From Schistocerca nitens (Eukaryota > Arthropoda > Insecta > Orthoptera > Acrididae), in contig NC_064619.1 of assembly GCF_023898315.1 (NCBI RefSeq), positions 477,565,376-477,629,375 of the forward strand: a stretch of 64,000 bases of DNA. Direction: 5' to 3'. How positions within the stretch are numbered: position 1 is the first letter of the stretch; every line of letters begins with the position of its first letter. A model generated the notes under the pieces. It ran no database searches and was not told where the DNA came from. It worked only from the letters and a program-made list of their open reading frames with translations. Positions 1 through 10,985 of the stretch are shown piece after piece. Made by a program: the position numbers and the translations under genes.

Positions 1-682
1 GTTCACAGGGCCCATGTTATCTCAGACCCTGAAAGTTTGGCGGCTGAGCTAGCACATCTCGAAGTCACCTTTCGTCAGAATGATTATAGTGAGAGGCAGA
101 TCAAACGTGCGTTGCACCATCAGCCTTCTGTGCAACGGGTGAGTGACGATAGCAACGAAGTGGCACCTGTATCTACGGCCTTTTTGCCTTACGCAGGAAG
201 CATTTCCAACAGGATTGGCCATATTTTACGGAAATATGATGTGAAATGTGTTTTTCGACCACCTTCAAAGACTAAGGCCCTGTTGGCGTCCGTAAAAGAT
301 GATCTTGGTTTGCGTAAGGCTGGGGTCTATCTTATTCCTTGCAGTTGTGGCATGTCATATATTGGTCAGACAATCAGGACTGTGGAAGACCGGTGTGTGT
401 ATTGAACATAAGCGTCACACACGCTTACAACAGCCGAGCAAATCCGCTATTGCAGAACATTGCCTTGACACTGGTCATGCTATGGAATACAACAACACGG
501 AGATTCTGGTTTGCACATCATACTATTGGGATAGTGTTATTAAGGAAGCTGTTGATATCAGACTATCAAGCAACCTTATTAACAGAGATGGTGGATTTCG
601 TTTAAATGCTGCTTGGAATCCGGCTCTCTCTCTTCTAAAAAAACTGAGGGACAAAATTAGTGCTACCTCACCTGTTGATTAA
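1..682 (+). pseudogene. Penelope-like element, C-terminal GIY-YIG endonuclease region (frameshifted)
   Basis: The open frame runs in from the left edge and covers the end of the RT-linker region and a GIY-YIG nuclease: 'GVYLIPCSCGMSYIGQT' is the GIY/YIG core, followed by 'EHKRHTRL' and 'SAIAEHCLDTGH'. In Penelope-like retroelements (PLEs) this domain sits C-terminal to the reverse transcriptase and nicks target DNA. The frame breaks near base 395, where four extra bases (a GTGT doubling) shift reading to the next frame, which continues to a stop at 682. The RT domain lies outside the window. This is a different PLE lineage from the one at 24-27 kb, whose GIY-YIG core reads 'IYQLTCLHCEAFYVGMT'. 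The domain call is secure; the clade is not resolved. Confidence 0.8.
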
Positions 683-1293
683 TAGTAACCATTGATATTT
701 ATGATGATGGTTATCTTTGGTTGTGTTGACACTTGTTCTGTGTGTGGTATCTTCCTTGTTTCTCCTCCTTGCATTTGTGCCTTGAGAATGGCAGGGTGTG
801 CTCCTGTCGAAATATCGGCAGGTGTCCAACGTCACCCGGCAGCAAACCCGTAAGTTATTTGAACATTCGATTCGCCGGGAAAAGTTAGTCTCACAATCTA
901 CTTAATATCTGACACATATACCTTTTGTGGTTACTTCTCAGGGTTAATAAAGTTTCATGGTGTTCCCTGTGCAGTGATAAACGTACCGTTATTTATTTAC
1001 ATGTTCGGACATTTGACCTTGTAAGTTGGTACTGATGAAAACTTAAGTATTTTACATCTCTTTATGCCTAGTCGAGTGTTGATCAGACATGCAAGTTTCG
1101 TTTGGTTAACAGTGGGTTCAAATTCAGATCAGAAGAAAAGCTCATGTCATTTAATGGGTGTGATGGGACTTGTGCAGCTTCACTTATTGTAATGAAGATT
1201 AATTTAAGTGTTGAGGACTGTCTAATCTCTAATATCGTGTTTTATGATATTTGTTGTATGACGGTATTGGTTTACATCGAGACTGTGACTGCC
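683..1293 (+). other. PLE 3' untranslated tail, then unassigned sequence
   Basis: After the PLE stop codon the sequence carries a short GC-richer tail with a strong hairpin near 790-815 and 'GTCGAAATATCGGCAGG', a layout seen at other PLE ends in this window. Beyond about base 870 I see no further element or gene signal up to the LINE insertion site. Confidence 0.4.
781..822 (+). other. hammerhead-like hairpin motif in PLE tail (degenerate)
   Basis: A stem GGCAGG/CCTGTC with a 7-base loop is followed directly by GAAATATCGG. This matches the stem II plus GAAA half of a hammerhead core. The upstream CTGANGA box is degenerate (CTTGAGA). Hammerhead ribozymes are known from Penelope-like elements; this copy may be a decayed one. 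Confidence 0.35.
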
Positions 1294-1305
1294 ATAATGA
1301 GTATT
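1294..1305. repeat. target-site duplication, left copy (I-like LINE)
   Basis: ATAATGAGTATT occurs immediately before the LINE 5' end and again at 7280-7291 just after its poly(A). A perfect 12-base match (11 if the shared A is assigned to the tail) is what target-primed reverse transcription leaves, and it implies a recent insertion. Confidence 0.9.
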
Positions 1306-1535
1306 CCCCCCTGCGGGTCCGGGGATTAGAATAGGCCCGAGGTATTCCTGCCTGTCGTAAGAGGCGACTAAAAGGAGTCCATCCCCCTCACGGGGGTAGT
1401 TAGCGCCTGCGTCCGGAGACGGACGGTTTCACGACCTATAATCGTGGTCTTTTTGGTTTTTCCTTCTCGTTTCTTCCTTCCTTTTGTTGGTTCCTTTCTT
1501 TGCTCTTCTCCACTTCACTGTCTTCCTTACTTTTT

Positions 1536-1632
1536 CCCTTGACTTCTCCTTGCCTTCTTCTCCTTGCCTTCTCCTTGCCTCCTTCTCCTTGCTTTCTCAT
1601 TGCCTTCTTCTCCTTGCCTTCTCTGGTCTCCG
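1536..1632. repeat. degenerate CTTCTCCTTGCC repeats in LINE 5' UTR
   Basis: The pyrimidine-rich 5' UTR contains about seven imperfect copies of a 12-15 base motif (TTCTCCTTGCCT with variants). Its antisense strand gives Lys/Glu/Arg-rich open frames that are only a reflection of composition. Repeated 5' UTR motifs can carry promoter function in LINEs; no such role can be shown here. Confidence 0.6.
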
Positions 1633-1988
1633 CCTCGGCGTTTGAGACAGTCTGTCCTCTTTCTCCCTCTCTCTTCTTTTTCCTCTTCTTCCTTCCTCCC
1701 TGTGCGTGTCTGAAGGCCGACCCACGCGTTCGCACGCGTAGCCGGTGACGGGGTAACGCGTAAGACCCCGCCCTGGGTAGACATGTAAGGCACGCGCGTA
1801 CCCCCTGGTAAAGGCCAGGCCCGGGGAGGGGTGATTGCCTGAGCTGATACCTTCTGACCATGCCGATTGGTCCCTCCGTCTGTTTCTCGGGAGGTGTGAC
1901 CTGAGGTGTAAACATTCACCTAAGGCGGGAGTGCCCTCTGAGAGGGTCCCCACAAGGAAGGAGCGCGCCATCGGAGACGCTGGCAATC

Positions 1989-3404
1989 ATGGGGAATTCC
2001 TCCGCAATGGATTCTACTAAATCGCTTTCGACTTCGACCCACAAACGGAAACGTGACCAGCCAACAGTGACAAAAATACTACCGCCTGCCCCACAGTTCC
2101 TCGTAGTTTCTCGATCTGAGGACGGAAAGGATTTTTCCTCTGTCAACCCTTTCGTTATCCAGAAGGGCGTAGATGCCATAGCCGGATCTGTCAAATCTTG
2201 TACCAGGTTGCGTAACGGTACCTTATTACTAGAAACTGAGAGTGCCTTTCAGGCACAAAAACTGCTTCGGGCCACACTCTTGTACACGTTCCCTGTCCGG
2301 GTGGAGGCCCACCGCACCTTGAATTCGTCTCGTGGTGTAGTCTATAGTAGCTCTCTCGACGGATTGACTGACGAGGAGCTTCAATCTTTCCTCGCTGAGC
2401 AGGGCGTGACGGCTGTCCATCGGGTCATGAAAAAGGTCAACAATGACCTTGTACCGACCCGGACACTTTTCTTAACCTTCGATAGTGTTAAGCTGCCATC
2501 GCGCATCAAGGCGGGCTACGAGGTTATTTCTGTTCGCCCCTATGTCCCGACGCCTACGCGCTGCTACCAGTGTCAGCGTTTCAATCACACTCGACAGTCT
2601 TGTTCCAATGCGGCTAAATGTGTCACTTGTGGCAGGGATGCCCATGAGGGTGACTGTCCACCTCCGTCTCCTCGTTGTGTGAACTGTCAGGGTGACCATG
2701 CCGCATCCTCCCGCGACTGTCCTGTCTATAAGGAAGAACGCTGTATCCAGGAAATTCGAGTCAAAGAGAAAGTGTCCACCTCGGCTGCTCGCAAGCTATT
2801 GGCTAGTAGGAAGCCCACGCTGCTCCCAGCGGGGAAATACAGCACTGTCCTCGCCTCTCCTCGGACTACCCGGGAGGTAGCAACCCAGACATGCGATCTG
2901 ACCTTCAGCACCACGGTCGTCCGTTCGGCCAGTGCTAAGATCGCGCGGTCGACGTCTCCTCTTCGTCCCATCACCCCACAGACACCAGCCCCTTCATCAG
3001 CTTCTGCTAAGACGAAGACCCAGAAGTCAGATGCACGGGCCTTCAAGAAGGAACCGTCCCGTGCAGACTTCCTACGTACCTCGACCTCCCAGCCTTCGTC
3101 CGGTACTTCCACCAAACGACCATCCAAGAAGGCTAATAGGAAGCACAGTTCTCCTTCTCCGCCACGGCGCATTTCTTCTCCTGCGCCACCCAGCGGTTGC
3201 CGCCCCAGGCCGTCATCCCTTTCGCCTGGCCGCACCGCTGGTAGCCGAACATCTGGCCGTTCACCGGCGGAGGAAGCTCCCCCTCCCGGCCATCTTCCCA
3301 AGATGGCCGATGAACCTATAGAACCAATGGACGATGACTGTCCGCCTACTGATAGCGGCGGCAGTGCTCGCTCGAAGCCAGGCCCTCAGCGGCCTTCGAG
3401 GTGA
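1989..3404 (+). CDS. LINE ORF1: gag-like nucleic-acid-binding protein with zinc knuckles
   Basis: Intact 471-residue frame. Three cysteine-rich knuckles follow one another at about residues 190-245: a canonical C-x2-C-x4-H-x4-C (CYQCQRFNHTRQSC), then variants CVTCGRDAHEGDC and CVNCQGDHAASSRDC. The C-terminal third is rich in Ser, Pro, Lys and Arg and is probably disordered. In I-type LINEs this protein coats the element RNA and helps form the ribonucleoprotein. The ATG at 1989 is the first in frame and lies just after the 5' UTR. ORF2 begins 28 bases after its stop, in a different frame, so downstream translation would need reinitiation or a similar mechanism. The homologous protein in the inverted copy starts with an alignable stretch (VNPFIIQKGVDA against VNPFVIQKGVDA). 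Confidence 0.9.
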   Translation: MGNSSAMDSTKSLSTSTHKRKRDQPTVTKILPPAPQFLVVSRSEDGKDFSSVNPFVIQKGVDAIAGSVKSCTRLRNGTLLLETESAFQAQKLLRATLLYTFPVRVEAHRTLNSSRGVVYSSSLDGLTDEELQSFLAEQGVTAVHRVMKKVNNDLVPTRTLFLTFDSVKLPSRIKAGYEVISVRPYVPTPTRCYQCQRFNHTRQSCSNAAKCVTCGRDAHEGDCPPPSPRCVNCQGDHAASSRDCPVYKEERCIQEIRVKEKVSTSAARKLLASRKPTLLPAGKYSTVLASPRTTREVATQTCDLTFSTTVVRSASAKIARSTSPLRPITPQTPAPSSASAKTKTQKSDARAFKKEPSRADFLRTSTSQPSSGTSTKRPSKKANRKHSSPSPPRRISSPAPPSGCRPRPSSLSPGRTAGSRTSGRSPAEEAPPPGHLPKMADEPIEPMDDDCPPTDSGGSARSKPGPQRPSR

Positions 3405-3432
3405 CCCCTTCTCTCATCTTCCTTTTCTTCCG

Positions 3433-6400
3433 ATGGCACTTATTAACTGGAATATTCGCAGCGTTCGCTCCAACCGAGAGGACTTGAAGTTGCTGCTCCG
3501 CTCGCATCGTCCGCTCGTCGTAGCCCTCCAGGAAACGAAGCTACGCCCATGCGATCAAATTGCCTTGGCACACTACACCTCTGTGCGTTTTGACCTACCC
3601 CCTGTGGTAGGTATCCCAGCTCATGGAGGGGTTATGTTGCTGGTCCGGGATGATATTTACTGCGATCCCATCACTTGCACACCGGCCTGCAGGCAGTTGC
3701 CATCCGCATTACTCTCCCCACTTTTACGTTTTCCTTTTGTACCGTTTACGCTCCATCGTCATCTGCCGTTACCAGGGCAGACATGACGCAACTTGTTGCT
3801 CAGCTACCTGCACCATTTTTGTTAACTGGAGACTTCAATGCCCACCATCCTCTTTGGGGCTCTCCAGCATCCTGCCCGAGGGGCTCCTTGTTAGCAGACC
3901 TTTTCAACCAGCTCAATCTTGTCTGCCTCAATACTGGCGCCCCTACTTTTCTTTCGGACACCTCTCATACCTATTCCCATTTAGACCTCTCTATATGTAC
4001 TCCCCAACTTGCACGCCGGTTTGAGTGGTATGCCCTTGCTGATACATATTCGAGCGACCACTTCCCGTGTATTATCCATCTCCTGCAGCATACTCCCTCT
4101 CCGTGCTCCTCTCGTTGGACCATCTCCAAGGCAGACTGGGGGCTCTTCTCTTCCAGGGCGACCTTTCAGGATCAAACCTTCACAAGCTGCGATCGTCAGG
4201 TCGCACACCTCACGGAAGTCATTCTCGCTGCTGCTGAATATTCCATCCCTCACCCTACCTCTTCTCCACGTCGCGTACCGGTCCCCTGGTGGACCGCAGC
4301 ATGTAGGGACGCTATACGTGCTCGTCGACGTGCTTTACGCACCTTTCAACGCCACCCTACAGTGGCGAATTGTATTAATTATAAACGATTACGTGCTCAG
4401 TGTCGTCGTATTATTAAAGAAAGCAAGAAAGCCAGCTGGGCTGCTTTCACCAGCACCTTCAACAGTTCTACTCCTTCTTCTGTTGTCTGGGGTAGCCTGC
4501 GCCGGCTATCTGGCACTAAGGTCCACTCCCCAGTTTCTGGCTTGAAGGTCGCGAATGAAGTCCTTGTGGCCCCTGAGGCTGTCTCCAATGCCTTCGGCCG
4601 CTTTTTCGCCGAGGTTTCGCGCTCCGCTCATTACCACCCTGCCTTCCTCCCCCGCAAACAGGCAGAGGAGGCGAGGCCACCTAACTTCCGCTCCTCGAAT
4701 CGTGAAGGTTATAATGCCCCATTCACCATGCGGGAACTGGAAAACGCACTTGGCCGATCACAGTCCTCCGCTCCAGGGCCTGATTCTATTCATATCCAGA
4801 TGCTGAAGAACCTTTCTCCTGCGGGTAAAGGTTTTCTTCTTCGTACTTACAATCGCATCTGGATTGAGGGACATGTTCCCGCATGCTGGCGCGAGTCTAT
4901 TGTTGTCCCGATTCCTAAGCCGGGGAAGGACAAGCACTTGCCTTCCAGTTATCGACCTATCTCGCTTACCAGCTGTGTCTGTAAAGTGATGGAGCGAATG
5001 GTTAACTCTCGATTGGTTTGGCTGCTCGAGTCTCGACGCCTACTTACCAATGTACAATGTGGATTTCGTAGGCGCCGCTCTGCTGTCGACCATCTGGTTA
5101 CCTTGTCGACCTTCATCATGAATAACTTCTTGCGGAAGCGCCCGACCGCGGCTGTGTTCTTTGATTTGGAGAAGGCTTACGACACCTGTTGGAGGGCGGG
5201 CATTCTCCGCACCATGCATACGTGGGGCTTTCGCGGTCGCCTCCCTCTTTTTATTCGTTCCTTTTTAATGGATCACCAGTTTCGGGTACGTGTGGGTTCT
5301 GTCCTGTCCGACACCTTTCGCCAGGAGAATGGGGTGCCACAGGGCTCAGTTTTGAGCGTCGCTCTCTTCGCCATCGCGATCAATCCAATAATGGATTGCC
5401 TCCCAGCTGATGTATCAGGCTCCCTTTTCGTGGACGATTTTACCATCTATTGCAGCGCGCAGTGTCCACGTGTCTTGGAGCGCTGTCTTCAGCGTTCTCT
5501 TGACCGTCTTTACTCCTGGAGTGTCGCCAATGGCTTCCGTTTTTCTGCCGAGAAGACGGTCTGTATTAACTTCTGGCGCTACAAAGAGTTTCTCCCACCG
5601 TCCTTACGACTCGGTCCCGTTGCTCTCCCACTCGTGGAGACAATCAAATTTTTAGGCCTTACCTTTGACAGGAAACTTAGCTGGTCTCCACATGTGTCAT
5701 ATTTGGCCGCCCGTTGTACCCGTTCTTTAAATGTCCTCCGTGTTCTCAGTGGTATGTCGTGGGGAGCGGATCGAACCGTCCTACTTCGTCTATATCGGTC
5801 GCTCGTCCGCTCCAAGCTGGATTATGGGAGCTTCGTATACTCCTCTGCACGGCCATCCATCTTATGCCGCCTCAACTCCATACAACATCGGGGTTTACGA
5901 CTTGCGATCGGAGCATTTTATACCAGTCCCGTAGAGAGTCTTCATGCTGACGCTGGCGAATTGCCACTCACCTACCGGCGCGATATACTGCTTTGTCGGT
6001 ATGCCTGTCGGCTACTGTCAATGCCCGACCATCCTTCTTATCGTTCCTTTTTTGACGACTCTCTTGACCTTCAATACGGGTTGTATGTCTCTGCCTTGCT
6101 ACCCCCTGGAGTTCGCTTTCGTCGCCTCCTTCAACACCTTCATTTTTCACTCCCTGCAACCTTTCGAGTGGGCGAGAGCCGCACGCCACCTTGGCTCCAG
6201 GCTCAGGTCCGCGTTCACCTCGACCTCAGCTCGCTCCCAAAAGAGGTCACCCCCGGTTCGGTCTACCGCTCCCGTTTTTTGGAACTTCGTTCGAAGTTCA
6301 ACAACATGACTTTCATTTATACAGATGGCTCTAAGACCAATGACGGGGTCGGGTGTTCCTTTATTGTCGGGGCACAAAGTTTCCAATACCGGCTCCACGG

Positions 6401-7115
6401 CCATTGTTCGGTCTTCACGGCTGAGCTCTTTGCCCTCTACCAGGCTGTTCTGTACATCTGCCGCCACCGACATTCTGCTTATGTCATCTGCTCAGATTCC
6501 CTGAGCGCCATCCAGAGCCTCAGTGATCCGTACCCGGTTCACCCTTTCGTACACCGGATCCAACGCTCTCTTCAGCAGCTGGTGGACGTCGGTACGCCGG
6601 TTAGCTTTATGTGGGTTCCTGGCCATGTCGGTATCCCTGGGAACGAAGCTGCAGATGCCGCGGCCAAGGCTGCGGTCCTCCAGCCTCGGACAGCTTCTTG
6701 TTGTGTCCCTTCGTCCGATTTTAGCAGGGTCATTTGTCGGCGCGTTGTGTCGCTGTGGCATGCCGATTGGGCTGCACTTACCGACAACAAGCTTCGGGCC
6801 TTAAAACCTCTTCCCGTGGCTTGGACGTCCTCCTCACGCCCTTCTCGGCGGGAGGAGGTCGTTTTAGCAAGGTTAAGAATTGGACACTGCCGGTTCAGCC
6901 ATCGCCATTTGCTGACGGCTGCGCCGGCGCCGTTCTGCCCATGTGGGCACTTGCTGACAGTTCGTCACATTTTAATGTCCTGTCCCGATCTTAAAACACT
7001 GCGCCTCGATCTTAACCTGCCTACTACTTTAGATGCCATTTTAGCTGATGACCCACGAGCAGCTGCTCGTGTTCTTTGTTTTATCAATTTGACAAACCTC
7101 GCTAAGGCCATTTGA
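3433..7115 (+). pseudogene. LINE ORF2: endonuclease - reverse transcriptase - RNase H polyprotein, one frameshift
   Basis: The first ATG gives MALINWNIRSVRSNR, the start of an APE-type endonuclease. About 80 codons on, near 3663-3680, reading must shift by one base to stay in homologous sequence; the second frame is then open for over 1,100 codons. Motifs in order: LTGDFNAHHPLWG and YSSDHFP (endonuclease); SYRPISLTS, FFDLEKAYDT, GVPQGSVLS and FVDDF in place of the usual YADD (RT palm); FIYTDGS, FTAELFALY, CSDSLSA and GNEAADAAAKAA (RNase H); and a C-terminal CPCGHLLTVRHILMSC Cys/His motif. The enzyme nicks target DNA and primes cDNA synthesis there. Everything but the single frameshift looks functional, so either this copy is recently dead or the base is a sequence error. 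Confidence 0.9.
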
Positions 7116-7279
7116 TGATGTTTTTTAATCCTATGCCTGTCAGTCTGTCTTTTATTGTGTTTTCCCTTTTAGTTGTTGTTGTCAACTTGTGCCTCGCGGT
7201 GCATTCTTAGAGTAGTCAGGGCGCTAATGACCATTGAAGTTGTGCGCCCGAAAACCACAAAAAAAAAAAAAAAAAAAAA

Positions 7280-7291
7280 ATAATGAGTATT
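7280..7291. repeat. target-site duplication, right copy (I-like LINE)
   Basis: Second copy of ATAATGAGTATT, directly following the poly(A) tail. Confidence 0.9.
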
Positions 7292-8980
7292 GTTCCCCGG
7301 TAGTCTCTTCTGGTGCCCATTGTGTGTGTCGTCAAATGACTGTACTGGGGAGGGTTTAGAGGACTTACAACAAAGCTATGCTATGTTTATTGTGTACGGT
7401 CAGGTGCAGCCTACACATTGGAATTCAGGGGTGGGCCAATTTTTGTTCTGTTAAGTGTAAACACTCAAGGGCTAAGTTTTCTATGAAAATGAATATGTCT
7501 TTAGGTTTACAAAGTATAATAATTCCTAAGTGCTTACACTAAACTTAAGACACTCTCAATAATCTGCCACTTCCACTAATCCGGCACCCATATGTTCAAG
7601 GTATGGCTGGATTAGCAAGATTCTAGTGTAGGCTCAATAAACAAAAAGGCAGTGAAGATAAAAATTAATGTAAACCATTTCTTTTTGTTTATTTTATTTG
7701 TCCTTGTATTATCAAAACATAGACAGTCAATAAATGGCTTAAGTCTAGAATAGGTGGAATGTTAACTTTTTAAGCAAATACCTTAAGTCAATAAAAGTTT
7801 GTAATTTTGATAGTCAGAATTCATTAAAAAATAAATTTTTCTCAAGGAGCCTCTTAAGGACAATGGGGGGAGAGGGGGGTTGCCTTATATTCAGTATTGA
7901 CTTACACTCGGGTAAATGCGATATTCAATCCAGGGTGAATGGTGGATAGTGGTGGATTTGTGTACCTCTTTGTGGAAAAATTCCTTCGCAGCCGTATGAG
8001 ATTTGATAGCTTCTCTAACCTAATGTGGTGGTCTCATATGTTGAGCCTACGGCCGGTTTTCCTGCTAAGTCTGGAAAATCACGGAGGATTGGTATTTTCA
8101 TCATTGGAAGTTCCTGCCTTAGGCAGATAATGAAGCATCTCGGCGAAATAGCAGACAGATTTGGCAGGAAGACAGTAGGCAGTCCATATTTTTCTCAAGT
8201 CTTTTCGCTGTACAGGAGAAACAAACTTTGCTGATTGCTCTTGAACATACTGAGTGCGAAGAGCTACAAATCGTGGCTCATATTGGCACTTCTGATCTAT
8301 ACTTGAATTCCAAAGTCATTATCTGTTGTTTTAAACAGGTGGTTGAATTGAAGAAGATAGAAGACAGGGTGGAGGCATGGCTAACTATTTGCAGCATTGG
8401 ACCCAGAATTCACTGCAGTCCTAAGGTTTGTGAGTGCGCAGCAGGTTTAACCCGGACAGTCTCTGGTGCAGAATCCTTGACATCTGGTATCGAGTGGGGA
8501 ATTTTATGGACCTGCTCAGTAGCCCAAATGTGCCCTACATAAAGCTTGTGGCTACTGCAGTTGTCAAATAAGTGTTATTCAGTTGTCCAATTTTAGGTTG
8601 GAGGCACATTAATTACAGAGTAAAACTTATGTCCTTGCAGATCAGAAAGTGAGAATTTCAGTGTCCAATTAGTAAATTGCAAATGCATCCATGGTAATAT
8701 TTCATAATTAGTTTCCATTTTTATAAATAACACTGTCCATGTAGTGGCACCAAAAGAAAGTTGACTGAAACCATAAGTCAATAGCAGAAAACAATTTAGA
8801 TTGCAATTTACACTATAAGGATAAAATATTTAGTGCTGTAAAGCACTTGATAATATCTACTGGAATCATTACAAATTCCCAATGTAACCTATAACCCAGA
8901 TGAAGGTAAGCATCAAAAGTGAGTGAAACGTCGTAATCAGATGCCCCTATAGGTCACCTGCCTCATAATGTGTAGTGACT
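7292..8980. other. non-coding stretch with weak TE traces
   Basis: No gene recognised. At about 7556-7630 CACTAATCCGGCACC and a later inverted-looking GGCTGGATTAGCAAG resemble termini of pogo/Tigger-type elements (weak). At about 8900-8935 CAGATGAAGG and GAAACGTCG resemble a decayed PLE end. The short open frames at 7939-8542 match no family I know. Confidence 0.3.
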
Positions 8981-8989
8981 GAACACTTC

Positions 8990-10985
8990 ACATAAAACTT
9001 GTGAATATTGCAGACACTTTTCCTTATTGTGCTATTGTAACAGGAGATTTCAGTTTGCCGGCTGTAGAATGAGAGAGTCACATGAGTAAAAGTGGTGCCA
9101 GGGATGGATTCTTGAGGGATTCTGAATGTCTCTTTTTAAAATTACTTTGAGCAGTTAGATAACCAACTCATGAGGGTGACAATGTAGGTCTCATTGTAAT
9201 TAACAGACCCAGACTTTTCAGAATGGTTGGCATAGGTGAGGGAGTCAGTTACTGTGTGTTTTAGTGTGACTGACAACAGATTAAAAGGAATGTCAAGAAA
9301 GGTAGAGAGATCTTTTTGCTTAGCAAGCGTGACAATAAAGAAATTGCAAGAATATTTGAGCAGTCAACATGATCACATTTGACTTTGGGAATACATTTGA
9401 CTTTGGGAATACATTTGACTTTGGGAATACATTTGACTTTGGGAATACATTTGACTTTGGGAATACATTTGACTTTGGGAATACATTTGACTTTGGGAAT
9501 ACATTTGACTTTGGGAATACATTTGACTTTGGGAATACATTTGACTTTGGGAATACATTTGACTTTGGGAATACATTTGACTTTGGGAATACATTTGACT
9601 TTGGGAATACATTTGACTTTGGGAATACATTTGACTTTGGGAATACATTTGACTTTGGGAATACATTTGACTTTGGGAATACATTTGACTTTGGGAATAC
9701 ATTTGACTTTGGGAATACATTTGACTTTGGGAATACATTTGACTTTGGGAATACATTTGACTTTGGGAATACATTTGACTTTGGGAATACATTTGACTTT
9801 GGGAATACATTTGACTTTGGGAATACATTTGACTTTGGGAATACATTTGACTTTGGGAATACATTTGACTTTGGAGATGGATGGAAAAAATGAAAAAGCG
9901 TTGTACAATGTTCTTTTGTATGTGCCAAGCAGGGTTGTGAGGGATGAGAGATAAACACTATCGTTCAATAACTCACTCCCTTTGTGTTGTTGGTCGCTGG
10001 TGTAGCTAAAGGTACCAAGCTACTTGATAAGTGCAACGCGTTCCTGTCTCCATGAGTGCTCACTGGCCAATGTTACATGATTACAGGCCTATATCACAGA
10101 CATCAGTTGCTTGTAGAAGTATGAAACATGCTTTATCCGTAAATATTATGTTCAGTTTGGAGAACAAAAATCTAATCTGTAGCAATCAAGATGGATTCTG
10201 CAGAGGCATGATGAAACTCGGCTTGCTCTTTTCATCCATGAAAACAGGTATACCATAGACTGTGGCACCAAGAATTTTTCTATGTTCCTTGTCTTCCGCT
10301 AGCAGGTGCAGTTTAAGGCCCAAGTGACGCAAGCTGCCACTTAGGTTGCCAAACTGAGAGGGGAACCCCAAATGTGAGGTTTCTATACAGGACATAACAC
10401 AATTAGTGGTGTCTGTCTGGGGCACCAAGCTGAGAGGGGCACCAGGGGTGACTAAGTGCAAGATTTGTACATAGTGTGTATCACAGTTAGTAACAAAAAC
10501 TAACACGAGTGAAAGTGTATGTGAGGAGATGGGGCAGGTGCAAAAATGGAAGAATGTTCTCAAACTGGCCCTGTCCACAAGGCATCTGATAGTTTCCCAT
10601 GGTTCCTAGTGAGTAACATAATAATGTGTGATAAGTATCAGACCAGAATTATGAATGGGTTGAGAACTTTTCCAATAGGCAGAACTTATTGGGGTAAATT
10701 AGATACAAAAGTAACTTTGTGAGTACTTTTAGTGGCTGTTACAGGGTCTGTTAATGTTCACATTGCATATAAATGACCTGTTGGAAAATGCCAGAGGCAA
10801 TGCGGGCTGTTCGTGAATATGGTTTTGTGTATAGGAAAGTTGCCATGGAATGTGAAAATTCTGGAAGACCTACAGAGAACAACATTGTGTCCAGCAACTA
10901 GCAGTTTACCCTTAAAATCTATTAATGTAACATGGTTGTTAAAGAAACAGCACCTCATAACTACTATATAAATGCAATAGTGCAC
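8990..10985 (+). mobile_element. degraded CR1/Jockey-type LINE, interrupted by a minisatellite
   Basis: Decayed but ordered pieces of one LINE. 9036-9370 reads as the endonuclease end (VTGDFSLP, then a PTHEGDNV / INRPRLF stretch like the 'PT-x-G-x-N-LDLI-x-NRPDL' block). 10079-10260 is RT: DYRPISQTSVACRSMK and NQDGFCRG, the usual 'YRPISLTS...NQHGFR' pair. 10741-10900 matches the 'YINDLL' and 'ADD' region with frameshifts and a lost ADD. The segment expected between these (the FRKAFD palm) is missing or unreadable. No target-site duplication could be placed. Confidence 0.65.
9378..9874. repeat. 18-bp minisatellite, about 27.6 copies
   Basis: Unit TTTGACTTTGGGAATACA repeated 27 times with no substitution that I can see, plus a partial 28th unit ending in GGAGATGG. 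Because 18 is a multiple of three and only one plus frame contains TGA, five of six frames stay open and give hexapeptide repeats such as FDFGNT; these are not genes. The array lies between the endonuclease and RT remnants of the surrounding LINE. Confidence 0.97.

Larger units (their letters stand above)
1306..7280 (+). mobile_element. full-length I-like non-LTR retrotransposon (LINE) with ORF1, ORF2 and poly(A) tail
   Basis: About 5.98 kb bounded by a direct repeat on both sides. Order: GC-rich 5' UTR beginning CCCCCCTGCGGGTCCGGG, a pyrimidine-rich stretch, a CCHC gag-like ORF1, then ORF2 with apurinic-type endonuclease, reverse transcriptase, RNase H and a C-terminal Cys/His motif, a 165-base 3' UTR and 22 A residues. 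An RNase H after RT together with a CCHC ORF1 places it in the I superfamily; Jockey-clade elements lack RNase H. It is the best preserved element in the window. A related, much older copy lies inverted at about 33-39 kb. Confidence 0.92.

Noticed and set aside
1436-1986. Minus-strand Lys/Glu/Arg-rich open frames
   Set aside because: Antisense of the pyrimidine-rich 5' UTR of the LINE; composition effect only.
9261-9968. Long open frames encoding CIPKVK, FPKSNV, FDFGNT and similar hexapeptide repeats
   Set aside because: They are translations of an 18-bp tandem repeat; all frames without a stop in the unit stay open.
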